Below are positions 56,743 to 64,000 of a stretch of 64,000 nt of DNA, piece after piece. Position 1 is the stretch's first letter, and each line of letters begins with the position of its first letter. The position numbers were made by a program, and so were the translations under genes. Source of the stretch: Acetivibrio clariflavus DSM 19732 (GTDB lineage Bacteria; Bacillota; Clostridia; Acetivibrionales; Acetivibrionaceae); contig NC_016627.1 in assembly GCF_000237085.1 (NCBI RefSeq), positions 1,736,001 to 1,800,000 on the forward strand. Direction: 5' to 3'. A model generated the notes under the pieces. The model searched no databases and had not been told where the DNA came from. It was given only the letters and a program-made list of their open reading frames with translations.

Positions 56743-57513
56743 ATGTTGAATCAGTTTTCGAGAACAGAATTATTGTTTGGCAAGGAAGCAATGGAAAAGC
56801 TTGCAAGGTCACGTGTAGCGGTTTTTGGAATTGGCGGGGTTGGAGGATATACAGTTGAGGCTCTTGCACGAAGCAACATCGGAGCCCTTGACTTGATTGA
56901 TGACGACAAAGTTTGTCTAACCAATATAAACCGTCAAATTTTTGCTACCAGAAAAACTGTCGGAAGATATAAGGTTGATGTAGCAGAGGAGAGGGTTAAA
57001 GAAATCAATCCCGATATAAAAGTAAAAACTTATAAAACTTTTTTTATGCCGGAAACTTCCGGACAGTTTGACTTTTCACAATATGATTATATTGTGGATG
57101 CAATTGATACCGTTACCGGTAAAATAGAATTGGTTGTAAAGGCAAAAGAGCTAAATGTACCGATAATAAGTGCCATGGGAGCCGGAAATAAACTTGATCC
57201 AACAAAATTTGAGGTTGCAGATATATATGAGACTTCAATTTGCCCCCTTGCAAAAGTCATGCGCAAGGAACTACGCCAACGCAATATTGAAAGTCTTAAA
57301 GTTGTATATTCGAAAGAACCTGCAATAACTCCATTGGAGGATATGTCGATAAGTTGTCGTACTAACTGTATCTGTCCGCCGGGTACAGCACGCAAATGTA
57401 CGCAGCGAAGACAGGTACCGGGCAGTAATGCTTTTGTTCCTGCCGTTGCCGGACTTATTATAGCCGGTGAAGTAATAAAAGACTTGACTGGTGTAAGAGG
57501 CAAAACCTTATAA
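56743..57513 (+). CDS. tcdA: tRNA threonylcarbamoyladenosine dehydratase (TcdA/CsdL)
   Basis: A 256-residue E1-like ThiF-family enzyme. Nucleotide-binding GIGGVGGYTVEALARSNIG, the DDDKVCLTNINRQ segment with catalytic Arg, and the C-terminal MSISCRTNCICPPGTARKCT with conserved cysteines. TcdA cyclises t6A37 of tRNAs to ct6A using ATP. ATG 56743 has AAGGA with 9-base spacing; the upstream ATG 56734 overlaps the ribosome binding site. The usual neighbour CsdE/CsdA is not present here. Confidence 0.9.
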   Translation: MLNQFSRTELLFGKEAMEKLARSRVAVFGIGGVGGYTVEALARSNIGALDLIDDDKVCLTNINRQIFATRKTVGRYKVDVAEERVKEINPDIKVKTYKTFFMPETSGQFDFSQYDYIVDAIDTVTGKIELVVKAKELNVPIISAMGAGNKLDPTKFEVADIYETSICPLAKVMRKELRQRNIESLKVVYSKEPAITPLEDMSISCRTNCICPPGTARKCTQRRQVPGSNAFVPAVAGLIIAGEVIKDLTGVRGKTL

Positions 57514-57677
57514 TTTATTTTTGTTACGTTTTATGATGGAGATTTTAAGTATACCCCTAATAGGAAGGACCTTAGTAAGTAACTTTCTACAAAAAATAAG
57601 TGACAAAGGAATAAAGAATAACGGTGTTGTTTACTAAAATAAAGAAGTACTGTTTATAAAAGGTGTATTTTAGTGAA

Positions 57678-57718
57678 ATAGGAGGCCAATTGATTAATGG
57701 TTAGCCTCCTATACTGCT
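57678..57718. terminator. Bidirectional terminator between tcdA and ABC operon
   Basis: ATAGGAGGC pairs with GCCTCCTAT, loop about 17 bases, followed by ACTGCTGTTTTTAT. Suits both converging transcripts. Confidence 0.75.
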
Positions 57719-57748
57719 GTTTTTATAAAGCGAAGTGTACTGTAGCTT

Positions 57749-58543
57749 TTATTCAAGGTTTAATTTATTATCCAGAATATATTTGGTAAGAATAAATAAT
57801 CCTGCTGTAATGATACTAAAATAAGCCAGACTGCTTAGTAAAATTGTTTGCATTTGCATATATAAGGAAAGATTTGAAAAGTCCTTTAAGTACAAGCTTC
57901 CTGTTACAATCATAAAAATAATCATAATAGATTGAGCACCGGTAAAAAGACCAAGATACATGCCAAAAGAAGCCAGAAGTTTATGTTTTTTCACCAAGTA
58001 GCCAAGGGCAATGGCTGAATAAATCATTAATGTACCTGCTGCTATAAATAAAATGAAGACTATTATAGATCCAAATGCAACTAAAAATGTTCTTGAACCA
58101 AAGATACGCAATACTTCACTAATACCTTGCGGAATTACCTCCATCAATTCCCAAAAAACTTCAGTAGGCATTATTATTAAAAATGATAAAACTGTAGTAA
58201 GTCCACTTATTACAATCCATATCATGGAGGTGAATAATTTACTTAAAATATGCTGCCATGGCTTAACGGGGAGCGTGAACATAAGGTAGCCTTCATCACC
58301 CAAAAGACTTTTATAAAATCTCTGAATTTGTACTACAAGAGTAATAACCAGAATTCCGACAATCAGACCGAAATAAATGAACAAACGTATAAACCCGGTT
58401 AATTTATTAAAATTTATTCCGTATTCAACCGAAAGGATGTTGAAAATTTTATTGATAATTGAAAATATAATTAAGGTAATATACAGAGGAATAAATATAC
58501 GAGCTGTTGCTTTGATTTCATACTTAAAAAGTTTATTTAACAT
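57749..58543 (-). CDS. ABC transporter permease
   Basis: A 264-residue membrane protein with six predicted segments (about 15-40, 55-75, 105-125, 150-180, 190-215, 235-255). The loop YKSLLGDEGYLMFTLPVKPW is typical of ABC-2-type permeases that work with GntR/YtrA-controlled ATPases. Its start overlaps the ATPase stop by 7 bases. Substrate is unknown; envelope-stress or drug export is the usual role of such operons. Confidence 0.85.
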   Translation of the reverse strand: MLNKLFKYEIKATARIFIPLYITLIIFSIINKIFNILSVEYGINFNKLTGFIRLFIYFGLIVGILVITLVVQIQRFYKSLLGDEGYLMFTLPVKPWQHILSKLFTSMIWIVISGLTTVLSFLIIMPTEVFWELMEVIPQGISEVLRIFGSRTFLVAFGSIIVFILFIAAGTLMIYSAIALGYLVKKHKLLASFGMYLGLFTGAQSIMIIFMIVTGSLYLKDFSNLSLYMQMQTILLSSLAYFSIITAGLFILTKYILDNKLNLE

Positions 58544-59235
58544 TTGAATACCTCCCTAAATAAAGCATCAACGGATTTTCCAGACTCATCACGTATTTCA
58601 TCAACAGTTTTTGCCAGCACTATTTGGCCATCCTTAATAAAAACTACTTCATCCAGCACTTTTTCAATGTCCGATATAAGATGGGTAGAGATTATTATAG
58701 TTGCATTTTCATTGTAATTACTTATAATGGTTTCAAGAATAAAATCCCTGGCTGCCGGGTCTACACCGCCAATTGGTTCATCAAGCAGATAGAGTTCTGC
58801 TTCACGGCTCATTACCAAAATAAGCTGTACTTTTTCCTTTGTACCTTTTGACATAGTTTTCAGCTTATCTTTTGGGTCGATGTTAAATCTTTTAAGCATG
58901 TCATATGCTTTTTCTGTATTAAAGTCTTCATAAAAATCTTTAAAGAAGTCAATTATTTGAGAAACTTTCATCCAGTCATTCAGATAAGTCCTTTCAGGGA
59001 GATAGGAAACAATTTTTTTTGTTTCAACACCGGGCTTATATCCTCCAATAAGAAGTTCTCCATGTGTTGGAGTAAGTAAATTATTACAAATTTTTACGAA
59101 AGTAGTTTTACCACTGCCGTTAGGACCTAGAAGCCCTACAATTTTTCCTCTCCCAATATCCAAACTTATATTATCTATGGCTTTTTTTGCTCCAAAGCTC
59201 TTTGTTAGATTTCTGCAGGTTAATAGACTGGTCAT
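58537..59235 (-). CDS. ABC transporter ATP-binding protein
   Basis: A 232-residue ATPase with Walker A GPNGSGKTT (~38-46), a diverged signature TMSKGTKEK, Walker B LYLLDEPIGGVD and the switch His in ISTHLI. The signature SKGTKEK replaces LSGGQ, as in the YtrB/EcsA-like group. It forms a transporter with the next gene. Its start overlaps the regulator's stop by 4 bases. Confidence 0.93.
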   Translation of the reverse strand: MTSLLTCRNLTKSFGAKKAIDNISLDIGRGKIVGLLGPNGSGKTTFVKICNNLLTPTHGELLIGGYKPGVETKKIVSYLPERTYLNDWMKVSQIIDFFKDFYEDFNTEKAYDMLKRFNIDPKDKLKTMSKGTKEKVQLILVMSREAELYLLDEPIGGVDPAARDFILETIISNYNENATIIISTHLISDIEKVLDEVVFIKDGQIVLAKTVDEIRDESGKSVDALFREVFKC

Positions 59236-59606
59236 TTATTGTCACTCTCCTCCAACATTATTGAGATTAAGTCCAGAATCTCTTTTTTCTCAAAGCCTAA
59301 TATCTTCATTTTTTGAAACAATTGATTTATTTCTTCTTTTGCAATCTTGTTTCTTAATTGCTTCACCATATTCGCATCCTCCGTTACAAATCTCCCACTT
59401 GTTCGGTGGGTGTATATCAGACCATCTTCCTCCAGCTTAGCTAAAGCTCTCTGCATAGTGTTCGGATTAACTGCGGCTTCCTGAGCTAAATCACGGACTG
59501 ACTTCAGTTTTGAACCGGGAGGGTAGACTCCGGAACAGATTTTTAGCTCAATTGCTTCAATAAGCTGAGGGTAAATGGGGCGATCAGATTTTAAATCCCA
59601 AGGCAT
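59232..59606 (-). CDS. GntR-family (YtrA subfamily) transcriptional regulator
   Basis: A 124-residue repressor. Winged helix-turn-helix in residues ~10-75: RPIYPQLIEAIELKI, GSKLKSVRDLAQEAAVNPNTMQRALAKLEEDGLIY in overlapping parts. The short C-terminal helix, without an effector domain of FadR or HutC type, is the YtrA layout. It is the first gene of an operon with the ABC transporter. A perfect palindrome lies 13 bases upstream of its start, a likely autoregulatory site. Confidence 0.92.
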   Translation of the reverse strand: MPWDLKSDRPIYPQLIEAIELKICSGVYPPGSKLKSVRDLAQEAAVNPNTMQRALAKLEEDGLIYTHRTSGRFVTEDANMVKQLRNKIAKEEINQLFQKMKILGFEKKEILDLISIMLEESDNK

Positions 59607-59619
59607 TTCATCACTCCTG

Positions 59620-59657
59620 TTGTATTATTGTATTAAGTACTTAATACAATAATACAA
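59620..59657. promoter_or_regulatory. 38-bp perfect palindrome, probable GntR/YtrA operator
   Basis: The half site TTGTATTATTGTATTAAG is followed by TA and its exact complement. It contains repeated GTATTA units and a TTGTAT...TACAAT type promoter-like sequence. It lies just upstream of the regulator's ribosome binding site, so binding would block transcription of the whole operon. Confidence 0.8.
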
Positions 59658-60723
59658 TTTATAGAAGTATTTGTCAATAGATTTATATCATTGAATAGTT
59701 TAATAAAATTATAAGGACATATTAGGGATTGCTGCATAAACGCTTATAATTTAGTGAAAAAAATATCGAATATTTAGCTTGATTTTAAAGGATTTATCGT
59801 ATCTTATAATTTTCGTTAAAAAATGATTAAAATTTGCAAGGGATATTTAGCTTTATATTTGGAAATAAACGCATAAATTAGCTTAAATTTATCGATTATT
59901 ATTAAATTGCTTATTTAATCTTGATTTTTTTCTTGTTTTTTAGTATTATAAAGATATTAAAGAGTAAACATAGGGTGTTGCGGCGACGGGGCCAGGATAG
60001 TAAAAATAGCATAGAAATTTAAAAAGAACTGCTGAAGTAAATGGACATTATAAAATAGTAGTAGAGCTTAAAGATTCTTTACTCGGGATTTTTCATGAAG
60101 TATAAAAAATTTGATTGCAATTTTATGTACTTTAGTATGCAGCGAAGAAGCAATTAATTAGTAGGTATATTTACAGCAAAAAAGTACATAAACGGTATTC
60201 TTGTTCGTGGCAGCAGTATCCAATCGAAAAAGAATATGAAAAAGAAATTTATCCATAGAAATTTAAATTTGTTATGATTTAAAGTCAATTTTAATAAAAT
60301 TAAATAAAGAGTCGTCAAAATCAAATAAAGAATCGGTAAGCAAATTGATAAAAGTATTTATAATAATTGAAATGAAATAGGAAAAAAGTTTTGCTATCTT
60401 AAATTCATGATTAAATTTATTAAAATGAAGATTTGATTTACTTGATGTTTTTGTTGTCTGCAGCTACAATTTTATTTCTTGAAAAAAGGATTATCTTTTT
60501 CAAAAAGCAGTTCTATTTTGTTCAATGTTAATATTTATTTAATATTTTTTTGGTAATCTAATACTAAAACTCAATTGCTATTGAAAGATAACGTAAAAAT
60601 TGGAAATGTTTTATTGATTTTATATAAAAAACCAACACTCTTTTATGTACAGGAGAACAAAAATTTTCTAATTATTAAACTTAATCTTTTTGACTTAATA
60701 TTAAATAGAAATAGGTGACAGCA
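59658..60723. other. Long AT-rich gene-free stretch
   Basis: About 1,060 bases with many stops in all frames. One GC-rich patch (GGTGTTGCGGCGACGGGGCC, 59974-59993) stands out. Otherwise only AT-rich DNA with short direct repeats such as TTTAGCTT is seen. Promoters for both sides must lie here. No riboswitch family is recognised. Confidence 0.5.
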
Positions 60724-62436
60724 ATGAAGAGATTAAACTTAAGAAGTAAACTGAATATTTTTGCCTCTACACTAAAGGAAGTATTTATATCATCTCTGCC
60801 TCTAGCAGCTATTATGATTATTGTTTGCGGTTTTATTGCACCTTTAGACAGCGTGTCTGATTATATAAAATTAATTGTAGGATATGTTAGTGTGGTTTTT
60901 GGTCAAGCGCTGTTTTTGGACGGATTGAATATTAGTATTCTTCCAATAGGAAAACTTGTTGGAGGTTCTTTAATAAAGCTGAAAAATGCGGTTTTTATTA
61001 TCTTTTTTGGACTGGTATTTGGACTTTTTGCTACAGTTGCAGAGCCTGCATTGACTGTTTTAGCAAAACAGACCAATATGATCATGCCCATTATTAATGA
61101 AACAGTATTTATATGGGTTATGGGTGCAGGAATTGGTATTATGGTTGCTTTCTCCCTTTTTAGAATAATGAAAGACTTCAACATTAAGATTGTATTTGCA
61201 ATCCTTTATATTATTACTTTTATACTCATTTTATTTGTTCCTGACAAATTTGTGGCTTTGGCTTTTGATGGTAGCGGCGCAACAACAGGGGATATTTCGG
61301 TTCCGTTTATTTTGGCTCTCGGTATGGGAGTAGCAGTCAGTATGTCCAAAAACAAAGGAAATGATGATAGTTTCGGAATTATAGGTCTTGCTTCGGTGGG
61401 CCCGATTCTTTCATTGGCTGTTTATGGGATAATTCTTAATATTCGTTACAAGGGTGTATTACCTGCCGAGCAGATATATGATCCCGGGACTGTGGGAACA
61501 ATAAGCGAGATAATTTCCGGCAATCTGCTGGGAGTAATATTGGCACTTTTGCCGGTTATAGTAGTGTTTTTACCTTTTCAGTTCTTCCTTATAAAACAGC
61601 CAAAAAAGGAGTTTTTGACTATATTATCGGGAACCATTATAGTGTTCATAGGTTTATTGATTTTCCTGTCGGGTATTGATTACGGGTTTGCTTTTGCCGG
61701 CAAATACATCGGTGAAGTATTCCTGGATCCTTCCCGACCAGAATGGTTTAAATGGTTGCTTTTGGTTGTCGGATTTATTCTGGGTGCAGCCATTACCTTG
61801 TCAGAACCGGCTGTTACAGTACTGGGCGAACAGTTGGAAGAGATAACTAATGGTCATATTAAAAAGAATGTAATTCGCATTACACTTGCGATAGGTATTG
61901 GTTTTGCTGCGTTACTTGCCATGGTGAAGATTTTGACAGAGATTAATATATTATGGTTTTTGATACCTCTTTATGCAATTGCATTAATAATGATGATATT
62001 TACGCCAAAATTGTTTGTTGGGTTAGCTTTTGATTCGGGAGGTGTTTCAGGGGGAGCTTTGACCTCTGCCTTTTTAACTCCTCTTACTCTTGGTGTTGCA
62101 CAGGCTGTTGCTGCATCCTCCGTTTCCGGTGGGCAATCAATTTTAGTAAACGGTTTTGGAATTATTGCTTTTATTTCAGTTACCCCATTGATTGCTGTGC
62201 AATTTTTAGGTATATTATATAATATTAATATTAAGAGAGCTAACAAGATATTGGAAGATGCAGAAAAGAAAGATCTGAGAGAGTTGGCTTTGCTGGCTGA
62301 AAGTGTTGGGCAATCGAGCAAGAAGAACCAGGATGGAGTTGTTGACGATAAAAAAGATCTACATTTTGAAACCGGAAAAGTCAACGATATTTCAGAACAG
62401 AAGGGGTTAGAGGAGGGTAAAGAAAGCCTTGGCTGA
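60724..62436 (+). CDS. DUF1538 membrane protein (internally duplicated)
   Basis: A 570-residue integral membrane protein with about 12-14 hydrophobic segments. Two copies of the DUF1538 domain are visible: AEPALTVLAKQ and LAFDGSGATTGDIS in the first half, SEPAVTVLGEQ and LAFDSGGVSGGALT in the second. This pattern suggests an inverted-repeat transporter with paired signature loops. The ~60-residue C-terminal tail is polar and cytoplasmic. Two PII-like genes follow, so transport may be gated by PII-like regulation. ATG 60724 has AGGTGA 5 bases upstream; GTG 60715 is the longer alternative. Confidence 0.9.
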   Translation: MKRLNLRSKLNIFASTLKEVFISSLPLAAIMIIVCGFIAPLDSVSDYIKLIVGYVSVVFGQALFLDGLNISILPIGKLVGGSLIKLKNAVFIIFFGLVFGLFATVAEPALTVLAKQTNMIMPIINETVFIWVMGAGIGIMVAFSLFRIMKDFNIKIVFAILYIITFILILFVPDKFVALAFDGSGATTGDISVPFILALGMGVAVSMSKNKGNDDSFGIIGLASVGPILSLAVYGIILNIRYKGVLPAEQIYDPGTVGTISEIISGNLLGVILALLPVIVVFLPFQFFLIKQPKKEFLTILSGTIIVFIGLLIFLSGIDYGFAFAGKYIGEVFLDPSRPEWFKWLLLVVGFILGAAITLSEPAVTVLGEQLEEITNGHIKKNVIRITLAIGIGFAALLAMVKILTEINILWFLIPLYAIALIMMIFTPKLFVGLAFDSGGVSGGALTSAFLTPLTLGVAQAVAASSVSGGQSILVNGFGIIAFISVTPLIAVQFLGILYNINIKRANKILEDAEKKDLRELALLAESVGQSSKKNQDGVVDDKKDLHFETGKVNDISEQKGLEEGKESLG

Positions 62437-62743
62437 ATATAATAATTGTGTCGCTTTCTTAACTGTAATAGCTGATAGAAAGCAAAAAGAAGAAATCATT
62501 AAATTTCTGTTGGACTCAAGAGGTCATCTTATTGATGTAGTTTATGCCAAAGGTACAGTTAAATCGGGATATTTTAAAGATATGCTCGGCCTTGTACCGG
62601 AGGAAAAGAAAATTCTTATTACTTGTTTAGTTGCCAGTAATTTGTCCGACCAATTGCTTGATCAATTACTTATTAAATTTAATTTTGACAAACCTAATAC
62701 AGGTATTGCTTTTACTGTGCCTGTTGAAAAGTTGTCAGTATAA
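62429..62743 (+). CDS. PII-like protein 1
   Basis: A 104-residue protein starting at TTG and overlapping the DUF1538 stop by 8 bases, with GGAGGG about 10 bases upstream. The layout beta-alpha-beta (NCVAFLTVIADRKQKEEIIKFL, DVVYAKGTVKSGYF, KKILITCLVASNLSDQLL, TGIAFTVPVEKL) is that of PII-fold proteins. It presumably binds a small effector and controls the adjacent transporter. Confidence 0.75.
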   Translation: MAEYNNCVAFLTVIADRKQKEEIIKFLLDSRGHLIDVVYAKGTVKSGYFKDMLGLVPEEKKILITCLVASNLSDQLLDQLLIKFNFDKPNTGIAFTVPVEKLSV

Positions 62744-62757
62744 TTTGGGAGGGTAAA

Positions 62758-63102
62758 ATGATTAATTCAGATAATATGAAAGCATTGTATATCATAGTAA
62801 CTGCAGGATTTTCTGAACAGGTAGTAGAATACGTCCGCTCGGTAGGTGCTACCGGTGCCACAATAATCAATGCTCGCGGTGTAAGTGCGTTGCACAAGGA
62901 AATTATGGGAATTAGTGTTGATAGAGAAAAGGAAATAATATTGACTCTTACCGATGCTGAAACTGCCGATAAGATTGTGGAGGCTGTCAATAAAAATGAA
63001 GCCTTCAAATCTGAAGCTCATGGTATTTGCTTTACTTTACCGGTGATGAAAGCAGTTGGTATAGGACACGGTCATAGTGAAAATAAAGATTCTGACAAAT
63101 AA
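62758..63102 (+). CDS. PII-like protein 2
   Basis: A 114-residue PII-fold protein. ALYIIVTAGFSEQVVEYVRS, GATGATIINARG, KEIILTLTDAETADKIVEAV and GICFTLPVMKAVG show the ferredoxin-like core and the GATG segment of PII proteins. It ends in a short His-rich tail (GHGHSENKDSDK). It starts 14 bases after the first PII-like gene with GGGAGGG. Two non-identical PII-like subunits may form homo- or heterotrimers. Confidence 0.82.
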   Translation: MINSDNMKALYIIVTAGFSEQVVEYVRSVGATGATIINARGVSALHKEIMGISVDREKEIILTLTDAETADKIVEAVNKNEAFKSEAHGICFTLPVMKAVGIGHGHSENKDSDK

Positions 63103-63113
63103 TAACCTGGGAT

Positions 63114-63181
63114 AAAAAACTTCCGCTTTTGTTGTGAATGATGTTAAATGTGTTGCTGTGTGGTTTGGGCGGAAGTTTTTT
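63114..63181 (+). terminator. Rho-independent terminator after the PII operon
   Basis: AAAAAACTTCCGC pairs with GCGGAAGTTTTTT around a ~42-base loop. Confidence 0.85.
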
Positions 63182-63725
63182 GATTTGATTTAGGTAATGG
63201 ATACAAGTATTGAAGCAAATTTAATATACTTTTTAGTTTGCAAGCAGATTGGGATAGTTGTTTGCTTTAGGTATTTCTATTTGCATTTCTGAAATTATAT
63301 TATTCGAAGTTTACATGGAGATTATCTGCTATTGGGAAAATATGACTATTCTGTTGTTTTTTCAAATCTATTTTATTCGAATTGTATTTTAATTTATTCC
63401 AGAAAAATTAAAATACTCATATTTAATAAGCCTGATATACACAAAAAAATTTATAATTACGAATAATATAATATGAAATGAAGTAGAACACTGATTGATA
63501 CTCAGTGAATTTTTATTTTAATGTATAAATTAAAATCTTTAAAGTTTAGTAGTTTTAATTATATCCGAAAGGAGGGAAATGGGTTAGGAATTGTATGATT
63601 AATGCATTAAGTATTTTGTGAGGGGGGATTATAGAGATTTATAAAATCTAAATATTGATGGTTGTATAAGAATAATTTAAATAAAAATTGTAAGTTACTA
63701 AAAAATTTTTATATTGGGGGAAGAT
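63182..63725 (+). other. Leader region of the GH44 gene
   Basis: About 540 AT-rich bases without a gene. A small hairpin CACTGA/TCAGTG at 63489-63507 is followed by a T-rich run and could be an attenuator or old terminator. AAAGGAGGG at 63569 has no gene after it. Several GGGGGG patches (63603 and the RBS at 63717) occur. No riboswitch is recognised. Confidence 0.45.
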
Positions 63726-64000
63726 ATGATGAATAAAAAGTTAGCTGCATTTTTATTAGCTTTTCAGATGGTAGTCGGTTCAGCAGTAAGCAATGTACTT
63801 CCTGTAAGTGCAGCACAAGCTTCTGTTGATGTTTCTATTGATACTCAAGCTAATAGGTTGCCGATAAGTCCATATATATATGGTGTAAACCAAGATCTTC
63901 CTGGACAAACTGTTACAGCCAGAAGACTTGGAGGAAACAGAACAACAGCGTATAATTGGGAGAATAATGCCTCAAACGCAGGAAGTGACTATATACATTC
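63726..64000 (+). CDS. GH44 endoglucanase, N-terminal part (continues past window)
   Basis: The first 91 codons are present. Signal peptide about 1-33 (ending VSAAQA). The mature start SVDVSIDTQANRLPISPYIYGVNQDL and the segment RRLGGNRTTAYNWENNASNAGSDYIH, each read in parts, are the N-terminal signature of GH44 (CelJ-like endoglucanase/xyloglucanase). RBS GGGGGAAG precedes two adjacent ATGs (63726, 63729). The domains after GH44, including any dockerin, are outside the window. Confidence 0.9.
   Translation, partial: MMNKKLAAFLLAFQMVVGSAVSNVLPVSAAQASVDVSIDTQANRLPISPYIYGVNQDLPGQTVTARRLGGNRTTAYNWENNASNAGSDYIH

Overview
The window looks like the chromosome of a low-GC, cellulosome-forming clostridium of the Acetivibrio / Clostridium thermocellum type. 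The main reasons are two secreted proteins with type I dockerins, an S-layer-anchored GH10 xylanase/feruloyl esterase, a GH44 endoglucanase at the right edge, strong AGGAGG ribosome binding sites and AT-rich intergenic DNA. This assignment is an inference from gene content.

Positions 1-33,000 form an accessory region dominated by rhs polymorphic toxins. At least six C-terminal toxin tips or toxin remnants are visible, each followed by its own immunity gene, plus an orphan Imm30 gene. In order they are: a PD-(D/E)XK-like nuclease tip with a DUF4304 protein; an unnamed toxin tip with an unnamed immunity protein; a HYD1-type ADP-ribosyltransferase with a DUF6881 protein and a macro-domain protein; a broken tip with a small immunity protein; a long 5'-truncated Rhs with an unnamed (possibly TreTu-like) tip and immunity protein; and an Rhs tip interrupted by a stop codon with a SUKH-like protein. 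Only C-terminal parts of Rhs proteins are present, so most of these are probably displaced or silent cassettes behind a full rhs gene lying to the left.

Mobile DNA separates the cassettes: three of the four IS66 copies, an IS110 element, one decayed full-length group II intron, and two 5'-end fragments of the same intron. The intron copies all sit directly after an IS66-type terminal repeat. A small phage-like island (ribbon-helix-helix protein, Com-like zinc ribbon, primase-helicase, HK97-type capsid, second ribbon-helix-helix protein) lies at 4,700-9,900 without visible packaging genes.

Positions 33,000-64,000 are more ordinary chromosome. They hold a DUF4236 membrane protein, an IS4-like element, the 1781-residue xylanase, IS66 copy D with a perfect 8-bp target duplication, two chemotaxis receptors (one frameshifted), a CE6-type esterase with dockerin, an acetyltransferase, a flavin-reductase-like protein, a TPR membrane protein, a frameshifted C45-type lipoprotein, a secreted dockerin-CYTH protein, tcdA, a GntR/ABC operon with a 38-bp perfect palindrome at its promoter, a DUF1538 transporter-like gene with two PII-like proteins, and the start of a GH44 gene.

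Many frameshifts in the window lie in A/T homopolymers. They may be real decay or sequencing error, and this should be settled before the broken genes are read as pseudogenes.
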